A DNA stretch of 64,000 nt from Ashinkailepas kermadecensis (lineage: Eukaryota; Arthropoda; Thecostraca; Neolepadidae). Positions within the stretch are counted from its first letter, which is position 1. Each line of letters begins with the position of its first letter. This document shows, piece after piece, positions 22,331 to 37,139 of this stretch. The stretch is from positions 1 to 64,000 of the forward strand of contig JAOTOM010001530.1 of the NCBI GenBank assembly GCA_034440615.1. The letters are read 5' to 3'. The notes beneath the pieces were generated by a model, which saw only the letters and a program-made list of their open reading frames with translations, searched no databases and was not told the origin of the DNA. Both the position numbers and the translations under genes were made by a program.

Positions 22331-23460
22331 AATGCGCACGTCTGTGCAGCACACCGCCGTGCTAATCAATAAAAAAAATGACTGTCAGTTCGGAAGTGTC
22401 CGTCCGCTTTTGTGGTGGTGCGCTTCGTGTGGCTTTTGTGGTTTGCTTGAGCGGGTTAGAGAGCTCAACTCTGTATTGAGGAAGCCCTGTGGCAGGCATA
22501 GGTAGACACTACTGCCATTTGCAAAACTCCGTGAAACGTCCAGTCACATTTGCAGTTGATTTCCGCGCGACGACGCTTGTTGTACATTCACTGATGCAAA
22601 TTAGAACTGCTTCCACGGAGCAATGTCGTCTAGCGCCCAGCGAAGATCCGAGCCGCTCCAAAAGAGGATTCATGGCACGTGAATACACCGTTGTGCTCCA
22701 AACGATTATGAAAATGCATCACAAAACCAACATCTCGGTGGGAAGTATTCAAAGGTAGAGAACAACCTCTGTGGGGTTTGTCATTGCCGACATGCCAGTG
22801 CATCGCGTGACATGACACCACGTGATTCGCCAACTTCAGCCGCATTTCTCAGAGTTTGCCAACATGGGCCGTCGGCTGGCCGTCAGGTTCGCGACGAAGC
22901 ACAATGAGCATACCTCGCCAACTGATTAATGGTAGACTCCCGGTCCACCTCGCCAGTTTCTGCAGGACTGGAGACCTCGCACGAAGCAAAGGGCGAGGAG
23001 TGCACATCCATATTTGCGATACATATGTTCAGATTGAATAGGGAAAATGACAAATTAACGCTAGCAGGGTATGAAAAATTGTGATTCACCATGGCATAAT
23101 TTATGTTTTCCTGATAGTGTGCACCCAGCATTTTCGCTGAAAAAAACACAAGTGAACTTATTATTTTACATATTAAGTTTCATGAAATACAAATGCATAG
23201 CCACCTTTCCTACCCGGATTCCTATTGTTCTTGAAGGTTAATAGGGATTCATAAATGTCGGGCATAAATCAACATAAATGTTCTGCTAGTGGAAACAATT
23301 ATCGTGTATTATAAGCATCATGGATCCCACGTGCCGCACCTAGCTTGGCCCGCCACTTTGCACGCAATTGGACGAATAGTGACACATCGCACGAGATGAT
23401 CCACTTCTGCTGTGGCTCGCCGTGATTGCTTATTGTTTATTGGCTGGTTTACGAGACACT

Positions 23461-23612
23461 TTATGCCCGACCACGGCTAATGACTAAAGCCGCCCACGCT
23501 GTTTCGCCGGCGGGCCGCGGATTTGGGAAATGTCCCGAGTGGTGGGAGTGTTGAACCCGGGGATCTTCGTGTCCAGGGCTCAACACCTTAACCGCTCGGC
23601 CACCCCGACTCC
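23461..23612 (-). mobile_element. tRNA-derived SINE, single copy
   Basis: On the minus strand the head reads 'GGGGTGGCCGAGCGGTTAAG', with a perfect A-box core TGGCCGAGCGG, and 'CCCCGGGTTCAACACTCC' as a B-box region about 30 bases later. The body ends 'GTCATTAGCCGTGGTCGG'. The A box resembles tRNA-Ser/Leu. No second copy was found here, so an eroded tRNA pseudogene with unrelated flank is the alternative. Confidence 0.5.
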
Positions 23613-23984
23613 CTGCAGTACAGTGCAGTAAGGTACAGTGATGATAACAACCCGTGTAACCGCAGAATGTGCTGATCGGTTCGGTGGGCATGTTAAGGGA
23701 TGATCAGTGGTTGGCACTGCTCATCCACGTACTGCAAAGTTATGAACTTGCGGAATACAGACCTGATTCGCTGAGTTTCGGGTCGAAAAACAAGACAGCA
23801 GTCTTCAGTCGGGAAAACTGTCGACGGACTCCCACGAGTCTCGGCGCGATGGCCAGGCATGTGTTTGAATTATCTTGTTATTCAAGAGTCGGACAGCTAT
23901 GGTCGCACGTCAATCCTCGGAAAGGCCCGCTTTCAAGAGGCGGTTTGGCTCAGCTTAGCCAAGATCACACGAGCTCGTTAGCCG

Positions 23985-24140
23985 ACGGCTGACTAGCACA
24001 CGTGCCAGGCACCCGACGGTTGACTGGCACACGTGCCAGGCACCCGACGGTTGTGACGTGCCAGGCACCCGACGGTTGACTGGCACACGTGCCAGGCACC
24101 CGACGGTTGACTGGCACACGTGCCAGGCAGCTGACGGTTG
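23985..24140. repeat. Minisatellite, 31-bp unit, five copies
   Basis: 'CGTGCCAGGCACCCGACGGT' plus 'TGACTGGCACA' at 31-bp period (24001, 24032); one unit is shortened by an internal deletion. Confidence 0.95.
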
Positions 24141-24481
24141 ACATGGCTCTGCCAATTACATCACCCAACCACCGCAATATCGTTTACTGGATATTTCGTG
24201 CATGCGCAATGCACGGGGAGTCAGCTTCAGATGACGTGCACGTAATACGCCACCGTGCAACGTATCGAGCATTTTGTATTGAGATTTCATATGCACACCG
24301 CTCGAAACTGACACTGAACTGTGAGTTGTGGAAATCTTGGCAGCGAAACAGATGCCTTCGTGAAGTTGAGAGAGGTGAAGGATATCCACCTCATGTAGAA
24401 AGCCACCACGGACGTAGGACACTATGACCATGATGCCTCACTTCATTGCTATACATGACAGACTGATATAATGTCATAATG

Positions 24482-24668
24482 TCGACCCATAATGTCATCG
24501 AAACTAGCGTACGTCCCACCCGACGCTTCCTTCTCTCTGCTGCTCTAGCTCAATTCCCCTTCATGACAGACTGTAGCCATCCCTACAACGCCATCAAAAC
24601 TAGCGTATGTCCCACAGGACGCTTCTCTCTCTCTGCTCCTCTAACTCAATTCCCCTTCATGACCGACT
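24482..24668. repeat. 96-bp tandem duplication
   Basis: 'ACTAGCGTACGTCCCA' at 24503 and 'ACTAGCGTATGTCCCA' at 24599, both followed by CT-rich sequence and 'TCAATTCCCCTTCATGAC'. Confidence 0.85.
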
Positions 24669-24699
24669 CGAAACAGTGTGAACTGGCGGACCTAAATCC

Positions 24700-25365
24700 A
24701 ATCAAATCACACACAAGAGAGCTGAATCCGATGACCAGCCGACCGTTGGCCAGGACGAGCCGGCACCACCCACCCACCTACCCGTGAGCAGCGGAGCGGC
24801 AAGACAGTCGCGGGATCCGTCGGCGTCGATGGCGAGTCTTCGCCACCTGTCACCTGTCGGGGGTGCGGTCGCGTCGCGTGTCGACGTGAAGAGCGTGAAG
24901 AGCGTGAAGAGGGTGCAGAGCACCGGCCACGAGCGGCGCCACAGACGCTGCCGACGGCGCCGGCCGGCCGGACGGACGGACTGAGGAGACGCTGCACGAG
25001 CACGCCGCCGCGACCCAGTGCCGCCGCTCATAACAACAACTCACCTATAATCCGTCGGACGGCCGCCGCCGGCGCTTTCCACGGGATTCCCGCGCGGCCC
25101 GACGGCGGCCCGCTGCCACTGGCGGCTGGCGGGCGCGCGCGCGCCGGCTCGACCTGCTCGGCGCCGCGGGGCGGGGCGGGGGCGGGGGGGGGGGGCGAGC
25201 CGTCGGCAGGCGACGGCGGCCGCATCGGCCGATCGGCACCGTGGCGCCCTCCCCCGGATCTGGTCCGCAGGGGGGTGGGAGGGGGCGACGGCGTCGGTGT
25301 CGGGAGTGGTAGCACGACGGGAGCCAAACATCGCTCACGGCGTCGCGACCTTTGTGGCCACACCC
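24700..25365. other. CpG-rich island, no confirmed gene
   Basis: Strongly GC-rich, with open frames on both strands from composition alone. On the minus strand an ATG at 25331 opens a Pro/Arg/Ala-rich frame that reaches TATAG|GTGAGT, a good splice-donor match, near 25040-25052. A 5' exon is possible but no promoter or partner exon was found. Confidence 0.25.
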
Positions 25366-26329
25366 TTGTGCCGGTCGAGATTCACCCCACGCTGTATTTC
25401 AACACAGTGCCAGAACAACGAATGCGGAGCAGGAAACTGCGCGCTACTTCGGTAGCCTGCTCTGACCTCACTTGGCGCCACGATGGGTTATCTGGCGCGA
25501 AGTTGTGGTCCAGGGGCTATCAGCGTAAAAAAGTACGCATGGGGTGGGCAGCGTTCACCAAGGGGTGCCAATCTGGCAGTAACTGAGGTTATTGCACCCA
25601 CGACCAGCTGTAAGTGGTTCTTTTTCGGCTATCGCCGAAGCTACATTTCGCACCGAGTTGTTCGCCCAAATCGCGAATTAATGGCGATTTATCTCACTTA
25701 TTTCACTCGAATCACTAAAGATGGATGCATTGTGGTGATGGACCACTCAGCTAACCTGTTTACATAAGTCATTGATCCGTCCAAGGTCAACTTAGGTCAA
25801 TGACCTAACTTGACCTCCGATATCCGTTTTCGGATTCAAAGTCGCCCTGGAGTTAGCTCAGACGTCGAAGCTGAAGATCTAAATGTACCCCTACTGTAAA
25901 GTGTACCATGCAATAGTATTGTCGGGCGTTATTTCGGAGGGCCCCAATATGAGGTCAACATTTTGATCTCATCTGCCCTCCTACGAATTGGTTCAAATGT
26001 AGCAATTTTCCCAAGTTTATCATACCAAGGTACTGAGGAGCAACATGGAGAACATCTCAAGGGTATATCTGCTACTGCTTCTCCTACTGTGCCTGTGTGC
26101 TATTCACACAGGAAACAAGTGAACATGAAATTTTCCGATTTGTGTCAAAAAAAATATATGCCTAATGTGACCTGAGAGGTCAAGTATAACAGTCGGGTCG
26201 CAGTCGCGAGATCTTGTGACGCATGACAGTCCTCGATGCGTGTCGTCATCTCTATCTGTTTGGACATGCTGGGGGGACGTGACAACGCCCCCCACCCCCT
26301 CCCTCCGCACTGTCGAAGGTGTCGGTAGG
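25366..26329. other. No recognisable gene
   Basis: Contains a cluster of AGGTCA/TGACCT half-site words near 25780-25825; otherwise nothing identifiable. Confidence 0.4.
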
Positions 26330-26703
26330 ACGTGCACGTGCGCCGGTCGAAAGTGGCACTCCAAGGGAAATAAATATTATGGTGATCCTTTGACCATTTT
26401 TGTTTTGGATCCTTGATTTACGGATATCAATCAACGTCGGCGTGTGTGCTGAGTTCGAATATATCACTTTTGATCCAAATTTCGAAAAATTCGAGACCGC
26501 GCCAGGGTCTGGAAGTCTTTCAAATTTCACTTTTTAGCACATATTGCTCTCTGCAACAGGATATGTATGTATGTTAGTGCTAAGAATCACGGTAGGTATA
26601 AATTAATGGGCACTTTATCACTTTGGCACTTTGGCGCTGTGGTCTGGTCACAGAGCGCCAATTTGCTCGTAGTTGTGCAATTCGTCCAAAGGTGGCAGCA
26701 CGG
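26330..26703 (+). repeat. Unclassified dispersed repeat, copy 1
   Basis: Homologous over about 370 bp to the reverse complement of 29620-30010. Shared blocks are 'CTTGATTTACGGATATCAAT', 'ATATATCAC', 'CCAAATTTC', 'GCACATATTGC', 'CAACAGGATA', 'GTGGTCTGGTCACA' and 'TTGCTCGTAGTTGTGCAATT'. No ORF, A/B box or clear terminal inverted repeat was seen. The two copies are diverged. Confidence 0.7.
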
Positions 26704-26978
26704 CCGCGTATGGTTATGTCGATTTATCGTGCGCAAGTTGATATGTATTGGTCAGAAACATTTATCAGAGAATAACCCTTGATCTATATAGCATCACCAT
26801 AGAAAACCAGAGACGAATTAATCAGCATGGACTTTATCAGTTTAGGTAAATACATATGTGGGTAAGCATGCACTTACCTAAACTATGTATATATACACTG
26901 CGCAATGCAATTCACATGAAGTACATTAGAGGACCGTCCGATGCAATCATCATGTCCGTTTCTATCTAACTTTCCATT

Positions 26979-28078
<1,100 letters not shown>

Positions 28079-29619
28079 GTCTTGCCGTCTGTCTGCTTGG
28101 CTGGCTCCCTGCCATTCTTTCACTTGTCAGCTGCGTAAATCTAATTTGGGTCATGCCTACCAGCATTTATTCGTGACAACATGGCTCTACGTTGTTTTAT
28201 GCCCAGCAACCGTCACCTGTCACGGGTTACGCTTCCTGACACACACCTTATTGAACGAGTGCCAGCTCTATCGCTTGTCACCGCAGACCTGGGAAGCCGC
28301 TTCTGACGTCAACTTTCCCGCCCTCTCCGTCGCCTGGCTCTCCGTCGATTATGAGCTCAACACAAGACACTTGTCCCTATTGCCAGCCGACCACCTGATT
28401 GATGCCATCGCTCACGATCACTCACACAGAGTCCATGTGTATGTACCTGTCTGACTAAAGCACGACGAGTTGTCAGCATGCAGCTTTCCTGTGTTTTCCC
28501 GTGTCCACACGTAAAATGACCAACATGTACGTCACCGGGGTGCGTATTACACTGATGTGGGTCTGCAGCTTGTACAGTTTAGATTTAGTCCGGGTTTTGT
28601 CTCCTCGGCCGTCGCAAAACTCCGCTGTACAGCCCTTGGTTTATTGGGCAATGACAGCGAGTTTTTCCATTTGTGTTGTCCAGTGCTGCCTGGACCTTTT
28701 TCTTAGTGACCACGTTAATGCCGTCAGTACCAAGAATGTCGGCGTCTTCAGGAAAGGCCGTTGGGATTTTTGCTGCCCATCGAGCGCCTCCATGATCTGC
28801 GTCTGGGATCTCAGCTGTGGCTTTCAACGTGGTGGCGAGGAGTCTGTTCCGCCTCTGCCGATCTGTTGGCGCCAACTCATCGCCCTGCCATCATGTGTGT
28901 CGTGGCTCATCTGGTGGTCAAAATCGATATGAGGCCCGGCGCTATTGGGTTGTCCGATGGCGCCCCTGTACATTGACTCAATTTTTCTAGCACGTCGTTT
29001 GCTGTACATAAGTGTGACAAGTTGCTGTCTCGCGACGTCTAAAGGAGCAGTGTATTGTGTAATGTGTATTTCTGCATATTATGCAATATCAAGAGTTTTA
29101 TAATGTCTAGGCTAGCATGACAAAATATGTCTACAAGATAGCTTTGTTAGGTTTGTCACAATGATGATATTGTTTCTCCTTTCACACATATTTCATGCAA
29201 TTGATTAGCACTCATGTCGGTATGTTCTATACATCTACATTGGCGATGCGAATAACTTATTATTACATGCTATTTTTGTGAGTAGGCAACTCCTATCTAT
29301 GTACCAATTATTGAACTTGAGGTTACATAATGTCCCCATGATGGACATATGCTCCTACTAATGAATGATTGAACTGCATGTTACAAAATGGACTGGTAGT
29401 GATAGTTTCATCTCCTTCTGCAGCGTTTCTTAGCCAGAGAACCATTCTTCGTCTGATGCTTTTCTTGATGTAGGTGACAAATATATAATATAAATGTGCT
29501 ATGTTTCGTACTGTGTATCAAGCACCTTTTTATGATGACACACACAATCCGATGCACGTTGATTTGCGTACGGAAAACCGTCCCGGGAAATCCTGCACCC
29601 TGGTGCCGATTCACTGCGA
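28079..29619. other. No recognised gene
   Basis: A GC-richer patch at 28560-28990 has a minus-strand frame (28585-28875) of about 96 codons with charged residues but no known motif. The rest is AT-rich and empty. Confidence 0.4.
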
Positions 29620-30010
29620 CACCAGTGCTGTCACCTATTGACAAATTGCACAACTACGAGCAAAATGGTCGCGGCTTTCGTCCTGGTGTGACCAGACCAC
29701 TGTGCCAAATGACTCGAAAACTGGAATGCATTTTAAGTGCCAATTAACCTATGCATTCCATGATTTTTAGCAGTGACATACTTACCTATCCTGTTGAAGA
29801 GGGCAATATGTGCCAAGAGTGAAAATTGGAAAAACTTCAAGGCCGTGGCGCGGTTTCGATTTTTAAAAGAAATTTGGTGCACAGGTGATATATTCAAACT
29901 TGGCGCACTCGCCCACCTCGATTGATATCCGGAAATCAAGTATCACAGACAACAATGTCAAAAGGGGTGACCCTAATGAATATACATCGTCATTTTCAGT
30001 CGGCGTTATT
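29620..30010 (-). repeat. Unclassified dispersed repeat, copy 2
   Basis: Inverted relative to copy 1 at 26330-26703, with the same ordered blocks on the minus strand. The two copies flank the TC/TA block in opposite orientation. Confidence 0.7.
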
Positions 30011-31441
<1,431 letters not shown>

Positions 31442-31833
31442 TTTATCTCCATCTCTATTGCTTACTGAGTGCGGGAGTTTTCTTCAATCCTTCCAGTTCT
31501 GGCGGATCAGAACGACGACGAAAAGCGTCAAGATCGATGAATTCTGGTAGGAAAGAGACTTGGCGCCAAGAACACAGTTGCGGGAGGTTAACCGACAGCG
31601 AATGCCATGACTGATGTGCAAGTGTCATCACTGCTCAAATAATTCGCACTTTACCTTGCAACAGAGGAGTAGAGATCAGATGGGAGGCACCTACGTTTCT
31701 CACTTGAGTAGTATTAGAACCACAGTGGAAGATTGGAATGACAGAACCGGTCTCCAGCGCTGAATGGAGTGGCAAGAAGCATTAATCAATTAATAAATTT
31801 GAAAGAGCTGGCAAGAATGTTAGTAGCCCGATT

Positions 31834-32357
31834 CACCACCTGAGCTACATTGTCCAGCGCCTGAGCTGCATTGTCCAGCGCCTGAGCTACATTGTCCAGC
31901 GCCTGAGCTACATTGTCCAGCACCTGAGCTACATTGTCCAGCGCCTGACCTGCATTGTCCAGCGCCTGAGCTGCATTGTCAAGCGCCTGAGCTGCATTGT
32001 CCAGCGCCTGAGCTGCATTGTCAAGCGCCTGAGCTGCATTGTCCAGCGCCTGAGCTGCATTGTCCAGCGCCAGAGCTGCATTGTCCAGCACCTGAGCTAC
32101 ATTGTCCAGCGCCTGAGCTGCATTGTCCAGCGCCTGAGCTACATCGTCCAGCGCCTGAGCTACATTGTCCAGCACCTGAGCTACATTGTCCAGCGCCTGA
32201 GCTGCATTGTCCAGCGCCTGAGCTACATTGTCCAACGCCTGAGCTACATTGTCCAGCGCCTGAGCTACATTGTCCAACGCCTGAGCTACATTGTCCAGCG
32301 CCTGAGCTACATTGTCAAGCGCCTGAGCTACATTGTTCGGCACCTGAGCTACATTGT
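31834..32357. repeat. Minisatellite, 21-bp unit, about 25 copies
   Basis: Units of GAGCTGCATTGTCCAGCGCCT with GCA/ACA and CAGC/CAAC changes. On the minus strand the unit encodes a heptad Ala-Leu-Asp-Asn-(Val/Ala)-Ala-Gln inside a 288-codon frame (32652-31786). Three-fold periodicity keeps the frame open; no start or family supports a gene. Confidence 0.95.
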
Positions 32358-32731
32358 CTTTTGAACACGGGTAGGAGGGCCATCGGGACGCTGTGCTACT
32401 GCACACCCAACAAGTGGTCAACTTGAACATAAACCATGAATGTGTTGACTGTGCAGAGGAATGTGACCTACACCTGCCCGTAAATATTAACGCTTCGCCG
32501 TCGACGCATGTAAGCATCAAATGGTGCGGCCAATTCTGACGGACGATGGCGCCTAGCTTCGTGAACGGCCACACAGACACACTCGCAAATGAACCGTCCT
32601 CTGGAGGCAAGACGAGCAGCGTGACCATTTTAGGCGCCAGATCTCGCAGCAATGTTTTAACGCTTGGCGAAGCACCGCTTCAGTACGTGCAACATCTGCC
32701 CAGGTGTCGGACGATTGTGATCAAGGACGAG

Positions 32732-33363
32732 CAGGCGCGCACCCAGGATTTTTCCATGGGGGGCCCGGACCGAAAAGGGCACTTGGCCGGCTCCAAAAGG
32801 GCACTTGACCGGCTCCAAAAGGGCACTTTGCCGCCCGGGGCACACTGGAAGGTTTGCTGACCGGGGGGGGGGGGGCGTGAATTTTCCATGGGACACGTTA
32901 TATGTTATAGCACCGAACCCTTGTATTTACAATAATATTTCCAAAAACATGCAGCCTGCATGCATTATGTCGTGAGATGAAGGTTGCCCGCTTACCTTTT
33001 ATGTAAAAGTACGCAGGATGTGGATTTCTGGAAAGGATGATAACAGCTGACACAGGGCACAGGGCTAACAGCAGGGCACAGGGCACTTTTAGATCAAAAG
33101 GGCACCTAATTGGGACAGGCATAGGACAGGAAAGGGCACAGGGGAATGTCATTTTTAGGCCAAAAGGGCAGTTTTGGGCCCAAAGGGCACCTTTGGCACA
33201 GGCGGGGCATATAAGGCAGGTGATTTTTGGGCTAAATTTGGGACATTCCGGCCAAGAGGGCACATTTCGGTCAAAAGGGCACTTTTGGCCAAAAGGGCAC
33301 TTTGGTCTCATGGCGGGGGGGGGGCCGGGCCCCCTAGGCCCCCCCCCCTCCGGTGCGCCTATG
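32732..33363. mobile_element. hAT-like non-autonomous DNA transposon, 632 bp
   Basis: The element starts CAGGCGCGCACCC and ends, read inward from the right, CATAGGCGCACC; both ends then run through a G-rich stretch to GGGGGGCCCGG. It is flanked by an 8-bp direct duplication AGGACGAG (32724-32731 and 33364-33371). CA...TG ends with an 8-bp target duplication are hallmarks of hAT elements. The interior holds repeated 'AAAAGGGCAC' words, including three 22-bp units near 32773-32830, and no transposase. Superfamily is inferred from ends and duplication only. Confidence 0.7.
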
Positions 33364-34184
33364 AGGACGAGTTGTGAGACGAGTTGTGATCAAAGACGCC
33401 GACGGCCGGGTCGTGTAAGCGCGCGCACACGTGAGCGCCAAAAGGTCACACGACTCTCTGGTCTCCGGTCACGAGCGTCGCCCGGCAACAGGCGAGAGCG
33501 GGTCGACGTCATGCGAACACCCATATCGCGGTCAGATCTCGGCACCGTTTTTCTCCAGGCTGAGCCGTAGCTGCCACGACCGCCACCGTGTCGCCGAGAC
33601 GTCTGTGTTAACGCCGCTGGTGATGGTGGGCGTCGCCACTGATCTGAGGTGGTGGGACGAGAGGGTCGGCAGCTGAGTTTTCGGGTGCAGTGCTACTCAA
33701 TTTTGCGCGGAAATTGTGGGGAATGTGTGCGCCGGCCGCGCCCGGCGGCGGCGACGGCTGGTCACCGTGCTGGGCGGCCGGCGGCTGTCGGCCGACCGGG
33801 CTCACTTCGCCGAGATGCGTTTATTTTCTTCTTCTTTTTGTCTTCTGCCGACGATCTTGTGGTGGCCTGCCGTCGGCGGCTTCCGCTACAGCTGCCCGTC
33901 ACCTCACTGCATCGGGCTACACAGGTTTGGTGATGCCGTAAGTTTGCGTGTGCGCACTCAGTCCCCCCCCCCCCCGCCACTGACGCTTGCTCACGTGGAG
34001 TTTTGGGCTGGTCGGTTGTTTGTGTGTTGGCTGTTTGTAGCAGGCTTGCAATACGCATGCGTTCATTCATTTTCTGTTGGCTCAGTCCGTAGCCGACTGT
34101 TGGCTCATATTATTTAAGGCCTTTCACTTGGCACAAACGTCATCCGATACACCAATCTGGAATACGCCCTTTCCTTATAAGCCG
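33364..34184. other. No recognisable gene; GC-rich
   Basis: GC-rich to 33800 with a poly-C run at about 33963-33976. Short overlapping frames only. Confidence 0.4.
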
Positions 34185-34353
34185 AACACAAGAATTGGAT
34201 TGGATTGCGGCTTTACGACGCACTCAGCAGCTGAGGCCATATGGCGTTGCCATCCTCTCACCCTGGCAGGAAGGGCGGGCATCGCGCGGAATCCAACCCC
34301 GTACCTTTGGCGTGCCAGACGCTCAACTTAACCACTGGGCTACCAACGCCCCC
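34185..34353 (-). mobile_element. tRNA-derived SINE family 3, copy 1
   Basis: On the minus strand the head reads 'GTTGGTAGCCCAGTGGTTAA' (A box TAGCCCAGTGG) and 'CGGGGTTGGATTCCGCG' (B box), then a body 'CCTGCCAGGGTGAGAG' and a tail with 'GAGTGCGTCGTAAAGCC'. The same order occurs at 44172-44345 on the plus strand. Confidence 0.7.
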
Positions 34354-34639
34354 GTACACACAAAAAACCTCCATAGGATAACTGAAGTAATATTCATTTT
34401 ATATTGCCAAATGCTGCGGTTTGATCGGGCGCAAATTAGATAGAACACGGTGAAATGTTCAGTAAATCTACAGAAAAAGGACCTGCAGGAGAAAATATAT
34501 TCATGCTTGAAAATAGCGATCAATCAATAAAAACTGGCGATAGAGAGATACCTTTGTTGTGCAAGCTTGATTATGGAAGCCTACACAATTCAAAAGACAC
34601 ATGCAGGCTCTAAACCTGTTCGCCAAGCATTGATAAATC

Positions 34640-36680
34640 GCTGCTGAGAGAGTCAGATAGTGTAGAATGCGAGGATCTAATAACCATGGAAGAATGCCGT
34701 CAAGTCATGACCGGCATGGGTTCGAAGACATCGCTGTCTGTCTAGGGCTTTAACAAGGAGCTCATTAGTTTCTTCCGGAATGAAGTTGGTTAAATGGCTG
34801 CAAGGAATGTCAACCAGGACTCCGGGATTGAAGGGATGACCGTTACATAGTTCAAAGTTGCATTCATCATCATATCGAAAAATTCGACATAAAAACAGTT
34901 GGAAAGCAAAAGACTATTTATCTCCTCTATGTTACATAGCATAATTAGCAAGGTACATGTAAAGTCGTTAGCTAAAGCGATTCCAGACCTAATTCATCCT
35001 AACTTCATCCATTTCAGAACTACTCAAGATATCATTGAATGCGCCAAGGCGACGGAAACGGCAGGTCGGTGCAACGGCGTCCGGCGACATTAGGTTCGAC
35101 TTGACTTCACTGGAATGCTCTGGAACCCTCCGCTATCCTCGGCTCTTATCACACGTTCGATTTAGACAGGAGTCTATTGTACAATACATTAAGAAGCTGT
35201 GATACATTTTAGAGGTCATGAACCTCCTTCCTATATTTCGAAGTCAGTTCCAAATCATTTGTACGCGCTAAATTGACAAAAAGGAGCTGTGGACACAAAT
35301 ACACGAGCGTACACACCGAACATACATAGCCGGAGGCGATGGTCGTGTAGTGATCGTCCTCTGCCCAATTATTCAATGTTATGATTTCATTATTCACTCT
35401 TATTTTGATTATTCACCCTGATACTCTTATTAAGTTAAAGTAGAACAATTCATTACTGATTGCTATCGTTTCAACTTACTTCATTGTTGGATTATTACTT
35501 ATTCAGTGCTCTTATAGAATGCATGTTCGAAATGACCAATCAGAGGAGCATCTTGGTGTGACGTCGGCGATATGCTCGACCTACGTAAAATCAAGAGATG
35601 CCATTGGTCTGGACGGTACTAATAAGGATGGAGCTCAATGAATCTTCTTGGTACTTGATTTCAAAGCCACAGAAATAGGACAGAACCTGATTTTGTTTGC
35701 TATGCACTAAGTTTCTTCACTAAGTTAAGTTCACTAAGTTTTTAAGGACTTGGTACATAGGGTATTTGTTGGACCTAACCGTTATGCTGTTGGATTAATA
35801 AATGCTGGATTAAACTGCATGAGGGTTGTCGTATTAAATAATGGTTTCACTTCTGAGTGTTTTCAGCCTATAAGGAGAGTAATGCAAGGATGTCCTATTT
35901 TAAGAATGTTGTTTAACTTGGCCGTTCTACTTTCAGCACTCACAATAAAGGACTTAGCAGTCTTCTAATGCATACGTATCAACGAGAATGATATTAAGAG
36001 AGCACAATACGTTGGTAGCGCAAGGACATTTGCTAAAGATGAACAATCAGTTGTCCAGGTTGCAAATCAGCTTAAAACATTTGACAAAGCACCCGGCCTA
36101 GAGCTATCCAAACATCCTAACGGATGTGGATTTGACGTATTAGGCACTGTTCGCAAAGCATTTGCTGCATTCCGGTCGTAGCTAAAGTATTGAGCCTGGG
36201 AATTTCGCTCAGTTCTACTGAATGCTGTTAGGATGCTAATTTGGATCCAGTAATAAGAAAGATGAGAAACACGATTAGCATTTCGTCTGAGAGGGATTTA
36301 AGCATTAAGGTCGGTATAACAGTCACCAGCAGACCAGCGATTTACAGGATGCCATGCATCAGGCCACACGCGATGATCCCAGATGATCCCAGATGATCCC
36401 AGATGATCCGCTGGAGCGAACTCAGTCGCGTATGACGAAATACGTGTGGCGAGGATGTCCTCCAAACGTCAAGACCAAGGAGTTATGTCGGGGCATTGCT
36501 GAATGTAGACTGGGTGCAGCAGGTGCGCCACTCATGCACACAAGTCTGAGTCCGGGCTGGATAAGACGAATGCTGCGAAGCACCAGTGTGTGCATTCGCA
36601 TGCTGCACGGCAGTTGTCAACCTTTTACTGTTAGTGGTCTACATAGGTACCGACTCAACTTGCATTCCCTACCTTGATAA
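34640..36680 (+). pseudogene. Eroded L1/Tx1-like LINE reverse transcriptase
   Basis: RT blocks appear in order with many stops and shifts. About 34660-34800: 'MEECRQVMTGMGSKTSLSV' and 'GFNKELISFFRNEVG', the pre-RT 'KSPG.DG..EFY' region. About 34913-35090: 'SIISKVHVKSLAKAIPDLIH', resembling 'YKI.SK....L...IH'. About 35660: 'LDFKA', motif A region. 35800-35968: 'NNGFTSECF' and 'MQGCPILRMLFNL', resembling 'vNG...F...rQGCPLSP.LFNL'. About 35975-36140: 'TFDKAPGLELSKHP', resembling 'L..F...SGL..N..K'; the YADD position is lost. 36393-36600: 'KYVWRGCPPNVKTKEL' and 'WIRRML', a C-terminal block seen in Tx1-type elements. No functional protein is possible. Confidence 0.6.
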
Positions 36681-36682
36681 CC

Positions 36683-36686
<4 letters not shown>

Positions 36687-36713
<27 letters not shown>
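36687..36713. repeat. (TA)n microsatellite
   Basis: Short TA run at the end of the LINE fossil; it may be its tail. Confidence 0.9.
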
Positions 36714-36714
<1 letters not shown>

Positions 36715-37139
36715 ACCTTTATGTAATTACCTTAATGGACACAGCTTGCCTCACTTATATAATGAAATAATGCTAGACTGTCCGACAGTTGGCATTATTA
36801 ACCCGCTAAGCTCACCGCGGTGGAAATTACGTGCAACATTAAGGCCCAACTAAGCCGTAGCGTGTCGCGAGCAGTAATTGTTTGAATAGAAAATGCACGA
36901 ATGCAGCATTTTGGTTTGCTTATGCGGGTGTAGTAGACAATACAGGTGTCATACGTACGCATCATGATAGGCGTTGTCATGGTGGGGGGACGGGGAGACT
37001 CCCCTAGTTCCCCTAACTCCCCTAGTTCGTGAAGCTTATCATCACGCTTATGTCGTGTTGTGGATAAATTCGATCTAAACACTAGCTCGTACCTCTGTAC
37101 ATCTATCCGATATCCGTGGCGACGCACATAGTATGACAT

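Noticed and set aside
28585..28875. 96-codon charged minus-strand ORF
   Set aside because: Protein-like composition but no ATG start that fits (stop just upstream), no motif, and an overlapping plus-strand frame.
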